DNA of 64,000 nucleotides from Massilia phyllostachyos (GTDB taxonomy: Bacteria; Pseudomonadota; Gammaproteobacteria; Burkholderiales; Burkholderiaceae_D), in the NCBI RefSeq assembly GCF_021044825.1, contig NZ_JAJNOC010000001.1:620001-684000 (forward strand), read 5' to 3'. The notes under the pieces are model-generated. The model was given only the letters and a program-made list of their open reading frames with translations. It made no database searches and was not told where the DNA came from. Positions within the stretch are counted from its first letter, which is position 1. Each line of letters begins with the position of its first letter. Shown piece after piece: positions 48,701 through 55,037 of the stretch. The translations under genes were made by a program, and so were the position numbers.

Positions 48701-49049
48701 GCAGGCCATGATCGCGGCCCAGGTCGAGCACGGATCGGGCGGTGCCGAACTGGCGCGCCACGATCAGGGCGTCGAGATAGGCGAGCCAGTGCGCTTCCTC
48801 GCCCGGGTCGGCTTGCAGCGCGTCGGCGAAATGGGGGAGGGCCTGGTCGAGGCGGCCGGCCGCGCAGGCCAGCGCGGCCAGGCCGAAATGCGCGCCGGCG
48901 TGGTTCGGCACGAGGGTCAGGACCGCCTGGTACAGCGCACCGGCCTGCTCGCCGCGGCCGGCGCCGGCTTCCAGCCGGGCCGAGCGGATCGCTTCATCGG
49001 CCAGCCGCAGGGCTTCGTCGCTCGGGGATGACTGCGTGAATTCTTGCAT
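45732..49049 (-). CDS. TPR - OGT-like glycosyltransferase - DegT aminotransferase fusion
   Basis: A single 1105-aa reading frame holding three parts. Residues 1-310 are TPR repeats (AHNNLAVTLMEMGRLEAALA). Residues 345-730 are a Glyco_transf_41 (SPINDLY/OGT) domain with RLRIGFVSGDLRHHA, FGSFNRISKISRQV and LDTFPYSGGTTTLHALYMGVPTLTL. Residues 745-1105 are a DegT/DnrJ/EryC1 aminotransferase with TPYSFVATANALLW, VIYDAAHAFG and the PLP Lys922 in SFHATKVF. OGTs glycosylate protein Ser/Thr, and DegT enzymes make amino-dideoxy nucleotide sugars. No internal stop or frameshift is seen. It is the first gene of the minus-strand operon. Confidence 0.92.
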   Translation of the reverse strand: MQEFTQSSPSDEALRLADEAIRSARLEAGAGRGEQAGALYQAVLTLVPNHAGAHFGLAALACAAGRLDQALPHFADALQADPGEEAHWLAYLDALIVARQFGTARSVLDLGRDHGLQGEAVDAIARQLAAAGAPDAQAIDAASDLFAQGRLDAAHATAQALAANYPQHPFGFKLLGAIHHLRGDIAAAVAAMGAAAERGPDDPETVSNFGMLLKLAGRLAEAEQVLLRGISLQPDSASAHNNLAVTLMEMGRLEAALASARSAVALDPLDADAGNTLAAILARQGRAAEAVAAYRKVLAQRPDFTDAHSNMLFCMSQMEGVAADELFAAHRAFGRRLEERLGAPRGWDNGREPERRLRIGFVSGDLRHHALTSFIEPVLRQLCGRPGVALYAYYTYPARDAVSERLRGYMDGWVDAAQLDDDALAAAIRADGIDILIDLAGHTAHNRLPVFARKPAPLQATWIGYPFSTGLAAMDYYLTDRHILPPGQFDHLFTEKLVHLPASAPFQPAPDAPDLAPLPALANGHVTFGSFNRISKISRQVAAAWGRLLRALPASRLLVAGLPEGGGQEALLAWLEEEGIDRARVRCHPRTGMRDYLALHNAVDINLDTFPYSGGTTTLHALYMGVPTLTLAGDTAAGRQSACILEHKRLPQFIGHDADDFVARGLAACADLPALAVLRANMRRRFPAASSTDMVLVADGVEHALRLMWRRWCAGLPTASFEAPLYMEPVADPVVPAPAPPPIYVTQPELPPLQDFVAALEQIWDSKFLTNGGQFHQQFEAALCEYLGVEHVSLFTNGTIALMTALQALGIGGEVVTTPYSFVATANALLWNGLQPVFADIDPATFNLDPARIEAAITPRTTAIMPVHCYGNPCDVERIEAIAKRHGLKVIYDAAHAFGVRQDGRSILRHGDLSVLSFHATKVFNTFEGGAIVCRDAAMKQHIDHLKNFGIADEVTVVAAGINGKMNEVSAACGLLQLKGVDAAIGKRRAVAAHYRRLLAGVPGVRCMPAPVHEANDGYFPILVGDDYPLGRDGLYQKLRDAGIHARRYFYPLISDFPMYQGIASAAPENLPQAAAAARQVLCLPIYPGLEPGAIDSIASLIKSS

Positions 49050-49167
49050 GAAGTGCTAGCCTGCGAAGCGGGACGTCCAAGGGTATCGACGGCGTCGGAT
49101 GCGCCTGTCGCATGCCGGCATGTTGCCCGGCGTTACTGCGACACAATAGAGCAAGGGCAGGCGAGGG

Positions 49168-49509
49168 TCAAGAATCGTCCGCCTCCTCGTCCGGGGCGGG
49201 GGCGGGGCGGGCGCCGCCGCGGCTCTTCAGCCAGTCGCGCCCGCCGTTGGCGAGGGCTTTCGCGATGACGTCGGCGGGCAGGCTGTAGACGGTGGCCCAG
49301 GTGGCGCGCCCGTCGGCGGCGTTGGACGGGAAGCTGGTGGTCTCGATCGGCCAGTGGTACTTGCGCTTCAGGGCGCGCACGATGGCGGCCAGGGTGATGC
49401 GGCCGCGCATCGGTTCGGCGCCCAGCTGGTCCTCGTTGGACAGCAGGACGGCGAGGACGGCGCCGCGCGCGGTCGTGGGGCCGGGGAAGAGGGGGGATTT
49501 TTTGGGCAT
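49168..49509 (-). CDS. Small winged-helix-like protein
   Basis: A 113-aa protein starting MPKKSPLFPGPTTARGAVLAVLLSNEDQ. GRITLAAIVRALKRKYHWPIETTSFPSNA has the look of an HTH/winged helix seen in small phage-like or plasmid regulators. No firm family. Start at 49509 is preferred to 49545 because the extra MNRRASDPLQS overlaps the rnz stop. It lies 32 bp after rnz on the same strand. Confidence 0.6.
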   Translation of the reverse strand: MPKKSPLFPGPTTARGAVLAVLLSNEDQLGAEPMRGRITLAAIVRALKRKYHWPIETTSFPSNAADGRATWATVYSLPADVIAKALANGGRDWLKSRGGARPAPAPDEEADDS

Positions 49510-49541
49510 GGGCGATTGTAGAGGATCGGAGGCTCTGCGGT

Positions 49542-50510
49542 TCATGCGGCAAGCCGCAGCACGCCATCCTTGCCCAGCTCATAGCGATCGAGATCGCGCG
49601 CCAGCGCCAGCGTGCCCTGGTAGTGTTCGCGCGCCTCGCGCTCGATGTCGTCCAGGCTCGGCGCGCCGTTCCCCGGCCGGTCCAGGTAGCGCGGGCTGAA
49701 GTGCGTCAGCACCAGGTTCGGCACCCCGGCCTCGCGGGCGAAGCGCGCCACCATGGCCGCCGAGCTGTGCTGCGGGCCCGGGCCGATCTTGTGCAGGATT
49801 TCCTCGGTATAGGTAGCTTCGTGCACCAGCAGGTCGGCGTCGCGCGCATCGATCGCCAGCAGCGAAGGCGTGTCGTTGTCGCCGCCGATGATCACCTTGC
49901 GCGGCTTGCGCGGCGGCGCCAGGTAGTCGGCGGCGGCGATGCGCCGGCCGTCGGGCAGGGTGACGTCGCGTCCTTGCTGGATCTCGCCCCAGGCCGGACC
50001 GGATGCCACGCCGCCGGCGCGCAGCCTGTCGCGGTCGAGGCGCCGTTCGACCGCGGCCTCGGTGAAGCTGTAGGCCCAGCAGTCGATGCGGTGCGACAGC
50101 TTGGTCGCGCGCACCTGCAGGTCGGGCAGCACCGCACGCTGCGGCAGCGCCTCGATCGCCACCCAGTCGAGCGCATAGGGCAGCTCCAGCTGGGTCCCCG
50201 CCATGATGCATTCGATCATGGCGCGCAGTGGCGCCGGGCCGACGATGACGAGCGGCTCGCGGCGGTTCAGCATGCCGGCCGTGGCCAGCAGGCCGGGCAG
50301 GCCGTAGCAGTGGTCGCCGTGCAGGTGGGTGATGAAGATGGCGCGCAGGCTCATCGGCGACAGGCCGGCGCGCTGCAGGCGGTGTTGCGTGCCTTCGGCG
50401 CAATCGACCAGCGACCAGGTCTTGGCGCCGCTGTTGCGGACCGCGATCGCCGTCATGTTGCGGCTCCGGGTGGGCACGCCGGAGGAAGTGCCGAGGAACT
50501 GGATTTCCAT
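49542..50510 (-). CDS. rnz: Ribonuclease Z
   Basis: Endoribonuclease that trims the 3' ends of tRNA precursors without CCA. The 322-aa metallo-beta-lactamase protein has the motif ITHLHGDHCYGLPG and further metal ligands in GGDNDTPSLL and LTHFSPRY. MEIQFLGTSSGVPTRSRNMTA is the standard start, at 50510. Most tRNAs here encode CCA, so other RNA targets are possible. Confidence 0.94.
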   Translation of the reverse strand: MEIQFLGTSSGVPTRSRNMTAIAVRNSGAKTWSLVDCAEGTQHRLQRAGLSPMSLRAIFITHLHGDHCYGLPGLLATAGMLNRREPLVIVGPAPLRAMIECIMAGTQLELPYALDWVAIEALPQRAVLPDLQVRATKLSHRIDCWAYSFTEAAVERRLDRDRLRAGGVASGPAWGEIQQGRDVTLPDGRRIAAADYLAPPRKPRKVIIGGDNDTPSLLAIDARDADLLVHEATYTEEILHKIGPGPQHSSAAMVARFAREAGVPNLVLTHFSPRYLDRPGNGAPSLDDIEREAREHYQGTLALARDLDRYELGKDGVLRLAA

Positions 50511-50660
50511 GGGATGGGGCTGCGATGACAATGCCCCATTATCACGCAATCGGCGAAATGTTTGATATTTCGCAAAGCGTATGCATTCCGCGTTTTGTCT
50601 GACGTGACAGGACGGCCGCCGTGGCGCGGCTGCCACCGTCATCGACTACGAGGAGGTGTC

Positions 50661-51041
50661 ATGGGTACTTCAACGATGCTGATCGCGGCAGCATGCCTGC
50701 TGGCCGCGCCGATTTCATCCGCTGCCGAGTGCAGCGGCAGGGTCTCGCGCGCCGCGCTGACCGATACCGGGCGCCAGGCGGGCGCCTCGGTGCTGGCCGG
50801 CACCGACATCCGCGGCATGTACACGCTGTCCAACGGGCAGCGCCTGAAGCTGGTCGATTACTACGGCGACCTGGTCGCCGTGTTCGAGCAGCGCCGGCCG
50901 GTGCGGCTGGAGGAGGTGGGCGTCAACCGCTTCGCCTCGCGCGAGCGCGACGTCGAGGTGAGCTGGGAGCCGCACAACGACCTCATCCGTCTGCAATACC
51001 CGGCCGATGGCACGGGCCGGCTGCAGCGCGCCTGCGACTAG
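50661..51041 (+). CDS. Small exported protein of unknown function
   Basis: A 126-aa protein with a signal peptide (MGTSTMLIAAACLLAAPISSAAE). The mature part has MYTLSNGQRLKLVDYYGDLVAVFEQRRPVRL, a small beta-rich domain, and ends QRACD. The ATG at 50661 follows AGGAGGTG, an almost perfect ribosome-binding site, which decides the start. No family is recognised. It is divergent from rnz. Confidence 0.72.
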   Translation: MGTSTMLIAAACLLAAPISSAAECSGRVSRAALTDTGRQAGASVLAGTDIRGMYTLSNGQRLKLVDYYGDLVAVFEQRRPVRLEEVGVNRFASRERDVEVSWEPHNDLIRLQYPADGTGRLQRACD

Positions 51042-51057
51042 CGCAGCCGACGCAACT

Positions 51058-51954
51058 TCAGCCGAACATCAGCGACTGGTGCGCGCCGGCGCCGGCGATG
51101 GCGCCGTCGGCCACCGCGATCGCGACATTGCCGGCCGCCCGCGCCGCGTCGCCGCCCGCGTACACCCCCGGCACGCTGGTCTGCTTGCGCTCGTCGGTGC
51201 GGATGAAGCGCCCCAACGGGCCGTCGTCGAAAGCGCAGCCGAGGCGCTCGGCCAGCGGGCTGGCCATGTGGGTGCGGCCGTAGGTGAACAGGCCCGCCAT
51301 CGGCAGCCGGCGGCCATCGAGCAGCACCACGGTGGCGGCGTCCTCGATGCGCGCGACCAGGGTCTCTTCGATGGCGGCCACGCCGCGCGCCGCCATCGCC
51401 GCGCGCTGTTCCTCGTTCGGCGTGAAATTGCCGTTGGTGAACAGGGTCACGCGGCCCCAGTCCGGCAGCATCATGGCCTGGTGGAAGGATAGTTCGCCCG
51501 TCGCGAGGATGCCGATCGCGCCCTCCTGCAGCTCGTAGCCGTGGCAGTAGGGACAGTGGAACACGCTGCGGCCCCAGCGCTCGGCCAGGCCCTCCACCGG
51601 CGGCAGCTCGTCGCGCACGCCGGTGGCGAGCACCAGGCGGCGGCCGTGCACGGCGGGCGCGCCCTCGAGTTCGACGACGAAGCCCTCGCCCTCGGCGCGC
51701 GCGTCCAGCGCCGCGCCCTGGTGCCAGCTGACGTTCGGATAGGCGGCGACATCGTCCCGGCCGGCCTGCGCGATGGCGGCGGCGCCCTGGCCGTCGCGGC
51801 CGAGGAAGCCGTGCGACTCCCGGGCGAAGCGGTTGCGGCGCTGGCCGGCGTCGACGACCAGCACGCGGCGGCGCGCGCGCGCCAGTTGCAGGGCGGCTGA
51901 CAGGCCGGCGTAGCTGCCGCCAACGACGATGGCGTCAAAGTTCGGGGTGGTCAT
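51058..51954 (-). CDS. Thioredoxin-reductase-like NAD(P)/FAD oxidoreductase
   Basis: A 298-aa flavoprotein of the TrxB group. It has the FAD motif IVVGGSYAGLSAALQLARA, the redox pair Cys134-Pro-Tyr-Cys137 (FHCPYCHGYE), and a C-terminal VPGVYAGGDAAR. The NAD(P) motif in the middle (IGILATGELS) is not the classic GGGNSA, so it may use another partner, as in ferredoxin-linked or holomycin-type oxidases. Start at 51954 (MTTPNFDAI) has GGAGG 8 bp upstream. It overlaps the Rrf2 stop by 20 bp. Confidence 0.87.
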   Translation of the reverse strand: MTTPNFDAIVVGGSYAGLSAALQLARARRRVLVVDAGQRRNRFARESHGFLGRDGQGAAAIAQAGRDDVAAYPNVSWHQGAALDARAEGEGFVVELEGAPAVHGRRLVLATGVRDELPPVEGLAERWGRSVFHCPYCHGYELQEGAIGILATGELSFHQAMMLPDWGRVTLFTNGNFTPNEEQRAAMAARGVAAIEETLVARIEDAATVVLLDGRRLPMAGLFTYGRTHMASPLAERLGCAFDDGPLGRFIRTDERKQTSVPGVYAGGDAARAAGNVAIAVADGAIAGAGAHQSLMFG

Positions 51955-52405
51955 GGTGGGGGCCTCCGTGTTGTGCAAGGTGATGGTCGTATTTGCGGTT
52001 GAACTCGGCCGACAGGTCGGCCAGGCTCACGTGCCCGAGACGGCGCATGAGCAGGGCTTCGGCTTCGTCGAAGGCTTCGCCGAGCGAAGCGTTGACCACC
52101 TGTTCGACCAGGCAGCCGGGCGACTCGGTCCGGTTGCCCATGGCGAAGAAGGGCGGGGCGCCGACCGCTTCGTAGATGTCGCGCAGCGTGACTTGCGCCA
52201 GGTCGCAGGTGATGCTCCAGCCGCCGCCGTGGCCGCGGTTCGAACTGATATAGCCGCGCTCGCGCAGGCCGGCCAGCACGCGCCGCACCAGCACCGGGTT
52301 GGTGTCGAGGAAGCGCGCCATGTCTTCCGAGGTCATCGGATGGTCGCTGTGGGCCAAGTGCAGCAGCACGTGGAGCACCGAGGATAGTTTGCTGTCGCGT
52401 CTCAT
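51935..52405 (-). CDS. Rrf2-family transcriptional regulator
   Basis: A 156-aa winged-HTH regulator starting MRRDSKLSSVLHVLLHLAH, with SEDMARFLDTNPVLVRRVLAGLRERGYISSNRGHGGGW as the DNA-binding region. There is only one Cys in the C-terminal half (SPGCLVEQV), so it is not an IscR-type cluster protein and could sense oxidants or thiols, as YwnA/HypR types do. It is co-transcribed with the flavoprotein, which is its likely target. Start at 52405; an ATG at 52414 is also possible. Confidence 0.87.
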   Translation of the reverse strand: MRRDSKLSSVLHVLLHLAHSDHPMTSEDMARFLDTNPVLVRRVLAGLRERGYISSNRGHGGGWSITCDLAQVTLRDIYEAVGAPPFFAMGNRTESPGCLVEQVVNASLGEAFDEAEALLMRRLGHVSLADLSAEFNRKYDHHLAQHGGPHHDHPEL

Positions 52406-52423
52406 GTAACTCATGATATTACA
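52405..52423. promoter_or_regulatory. Inverted repeat at the Rrf2 start
   Basis: TGTAA (52405-52409), 9 bp, TTACA (52419-52423), overlapping the start codon region of the Rrf2 gene. Position and symmetry suit an autoregulatory operator. Confidence 0.45.
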
Positions 52424-52462
52424 AATTTGGCCGGCCGTGTGCGCGGACATGCGAAAACGGGA

Positions 52463-52834
52463 TCAGCGCGGCGGCAGGCGCAGGGTCGGCAACACGCGCC
52501 ACATGTAGTAGCTGACGCAGGCGCCGGTCAACCCCAGCAGCGCCGGCGCCAGCATGCCCTCGAAGCGGCGCATGCCCATCAGGAGCGAACCCCATAGCAT
52601 CACGGTCGCCACGATCTTGGCGCGCAGCGGGATGCCGCGCCCGGCCTCGACATTGCGCAGGTACTCGCCGAACACGCGGTGCGACAGCAGCCAGCCGTGC
52701 AGGCGATCGGAACCGCGCGCGAAGCACCAGGAGGCCAGCAGCAGGAAGGGCGTGGTCGGCAGCAGGGGCAGGAAGATGCCGAGGATGCCGAGCAGCACGG
52801 CGATCACGCCAGCCAGGTTGTACAGGGATTTCAT
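52463..52834 (-). CDS. ybaN: DUF454 inner-membrane protein, YbaN family
   Basis: A 123-aa protein with three hydrophobic helices. LGILGIFLPLLPTTPFLLLASWCFARGSDRLHGWLLSH is the diagnostic YbaN/DUF454 segment. Function unknown. It lies 58 bp upstream of the Rrf2 gene on the same strand. Confidence 0.9.
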   Translation of the reverse strand: MKSLYNLAGVIAVLLGILGIFLPLLPTTPFLLLASWCFARGSDRLHGWLLSHRVFGEYLRNVEAGRGIPLRAKIVATVMLWGSLLMGMRRFEGMLAPALLGLTGACVSYYMWRVLPTLRLPPR

Positions 52835-52880
52835 GATGTCACTCTAGCATGCGGGCCGACGTGCGGCTGAAGAGGCGGGC

Positions 52881-52927
52881 ATGAAAGAATATTTCATGAG
52901 AGGCTTGCGAATGAAACAATATTTCAT
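52881..52927. promoter_or_regulatory. Two copies of a 17-bp palindrome
   Basis: ATGAAAGAATATTTCAT (52881-52897) and ATGAAACAATATTTCAT (52911-52927). They are 30 bp apart start to start, about three turns of DNA, in the gap between ybaN and the cyclase gene. This layout suits a pair of operator sites for a dimeric regulator. Confidence 0.6.
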
Positions 52928-53041
52928 CGTTGTGAAATGGCAGCGATGAGTAATCAATTTCAGCAAATTAAAAGGCAACACTAAGTTCCACAAGGAAACA
53001 AGCGGTATAATCGTGTCAAATTTGACGGGCGCGATTCATGA

Positions 53042-55009
53042 ATGAACAGGCGCGAGCATGACGCCCGGCTCCGCCTCATTGCCAAGTGCCGCGTTTCGCC
53101 GTCCATGTTTCCATCCACGACTTCCTCTTCAAGCGCTTCAACCCGACGCAGCCGGCGCCCGGGCGACTTCTTCCGCCCGCGCGTGCTGCGCGACCTTGCC
53201 ATCTACCTGGCCTGCATGCTGCCCATCGTCTGGGGCCTGGTGGCGGTGGAGCAGACGCGCTTCACCGCGCTGGCCGAAACCGCTACCCGGCGCGACCTGC
53301 GCAATTACGCGAGGGTGTGCACCGAGGAAGTGCGCGCCACCGTCGGCATCGTCGACCTGTCGCTGCTGCAGCTGCGCTCGACCTGGCTGCGCGACCGCGA
53401 CGGCTTCGCCCTGACGGTGGGCGAGCATGCGCACTACCTGCGAAACCGGGTCCCGATGGTAATCACCGTCGTCGATGCGGCGGGGCGGCTGGTGTACACC
53501 AACGCAGGGCCGTCGCACGCGGGACGCGACCTGAGCGCCTACGCTGCCTATCGAACCCACCTCGAGACAAAAGAGGATCGTTTCTACAGCGGACATCTGG
53601 TCGAGTCTCCGCTGACCCATGCCTGGGCAATCCAGTTCAGCCGCCCGATCCGCGGCAAGGGGGGGCGCCTGCTGGGCGTGATCGTGGCCGCCGTGTCGCC
53701 CGACTACTTCGTGCGATTCTATGACGACATCGATTTGGGGCCGAGCGGGTCGGTGTCCCTCCTGAGCGTCGACGGCGTCCTGCTGGCGCGCAGCACCCGG
53801 AACGACCGCCACCGCGGCATCGGCAGCGTCCTGCAGGACAATCCGTACAGCGAGTCCAGCCTGCTCACGGGTAGCTTCCGACGCAGCAGCCAGATCGACC
53901 GCGTCGAGCGCTACTTCGCCTGGAACAAGCTGCCCGAGTACGGGATGGTGGTGACGGTCGGCCAGGCCGTGCAGGACGCCGGAGCGCGCTATGCGCAGCA
54001 GCGCGACGTACTGTCCGGGATCGGCGGCGGCGTGTCGCTGCTGCTGGCATTGCTGGGCTGGGCCGCGCTGGCCGCCACCGACCGCCGCCGGCGCGCCCTG
54101 AAGGCGCTGGCCGCCGCCGAGACGCGCTGGAAGCTGGCCCTGAACGCGGCCGGCGACGGCGTCTGGGATTGCGACGTGGTCACCGGCCTGGCGACGCTGT
54201 CCTCGCGCGCCCAGCTGATCCTCGACACCGACCGCGCCGTGCTCTCCTGGTACGGCAGCGCGCTCGACGGCATCGTCCATCCGGACGAGCTGCCGGAACT
54301 GCGCAGCGCCCTGCGCAGCCACCTGGCGGGACGCAGCGCCGACTTCGCGGCCGAATTCCGGGTGCGCATGCGGCGCGGCGACTGGAGCTGGATCGAAGCG
54401 CGCGGCACCGTCAGCGAGCGCGACGAACTGGGCCAGCCGCTGCGCATGGTCGGCACCTTCTCCAACATCGACGTGCGCAAGAACGAGGAGGCGCGCATGC
54501 GCCGCATGGCGCACGAGGACGCGCTGACCGGCCTGCCGAACCGGGTGCTGCTGGGAGACCGCCTGCGCCAGGCGATCCGCAGCGCCGGCCGCGACGGCCA
54601 CAAGGTGGCGGTGGTCTACTTCGACCTCGACCGCTTCAAGCCGGTCAACGACACCCACGGCCACGCGGTAGGCGACCGCCTGCTGCAACTGGTGGCGCGC
54701 CGCCTGCGCGCCGGCCTGCGCGAGTCCGACACCCTGGCGCGCGTCGGCGGCGACGAATTCGTCGTGCTGCTGCCGCGCTGCGCCGGCAGCGAGGACGCGG
54801 CCACGGTGGCCGACAACATCCTGGCCCAGCTCAACCAGCCTTTCGAGGACGGCGAGCTGACCCACCGCATCTCGGGCAGCCTGGGCATCGCGCTCTACCC
54901 GGACGATGGGCTGGACGGCGACAGCCTGCTGCGCAGCGCCGACCTGGCCATGTACGACGCCAAGTCGCACGGGCGCAACCGCGTAGAAAGCCACCGCAGC
55001 GAACCGTAG
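53042..55009 (+). CDS. Membrane-bound sensor diguanylate cyclase
   Basis: A 655-aa protein. A transmembrane helix near residues 48-68 (VLRDLAIYLACMLPIVWGLVA) is followed by a dCache-type periplasmic domain of about 250 residues (LLQLRSTWLRDRDGF; YSGHLVESPLTHAWAIQFSRPI) and a second helix (GIGGGVSLLLALLGWAALAA). A PAS domain comes next (WKLALNAAGDGVWDCDVVTG), then an intact GGDEF domain (RVGGDEFVVLL) with an RESD I-site. It should make c-di-GMP in response to an external ligand. The ATG at 53042 is used; an ATG at 53105 is possible. The stop lies inside a terminator palindrome. Confidence 0.9.
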   Translation: MNRREHDARLRLIAKCRVSPSMFPSTTSSSSASTRRSRRPGDFFRPRVLRDLAIYLACMLPIVWGLVAVEQTRFTALAETATRRDLRNYARVCTEEVRATVGIVDLSLLQLRSTWLRDRDGFALTVGEHAHYLRNRVPMVITVVDAAGRLVYTNAGPSHAGRDLSAYAAYRTHLETKEDRFYSGHLVESPLTHAWAIQFSRPIRGKGGRLLGVIVAAVSPDYFVRFYDDIDLGPSGSVSLLSVDGVLLARSTRNDRHRGIGSVLQDNPYSESSLLTGSFRRSSQIDRVERYFAWNKLPEYGMVVTVGQAVQDAGARYAQQRDVLSGIGGGVSLLLALLGWAALAATDRRRRALKALAAAETRWKLALNAAGDGVWDCDVVTGLATLSSRAQLILDTDRAVLSWYGSALDGIVHPDELPELRSALRSHLAGRSADFAAEFRVRMRRGDWSWIEARGTVSERDELGQPLRMVGTFSNIDVRKNEEARMRRMAHEDALTGLPNRVLLGDRLRQAIRSAGRDGHKVAVVYFDLDRFKPVNDTHGHAVGDRLLQLVARRLRAGLRESDTLARVGGDEFVVLLPRCAGSEDAATVADNILAQLNQPFEDGELTHRISGSLGIALYPDDGLDGDSLLRSADLAMYDAKSHGRNRVESHRSEP

Positions 55010-55037
55010 GGTGGGCGAGGGATCGCCCACCCTACGG
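55004..55037. terminator. Perfect 15-bp palindrome shared by two convergent stop codons
   Basis: CCGTAGGGTGGGCGA (55004-55018), GGGA, TCGCCCACCCTACGG (55023-55037). It contains the TAG stop of the cyclase (55007-55009) and the TAG stop of the kinase on the other strand (55034-55032). It probably ends both transcripts. Confidence 0.8.

Noticed and set aside
45732..49049. The OGT-aminotransferase fusion as a sequencing artefact
   Set aside because: The frame is continuous with a Pro/Ala-rich linker between the domains, both domains are complete, and no stop or start signal lies at the junction. Resequencing would settle it.
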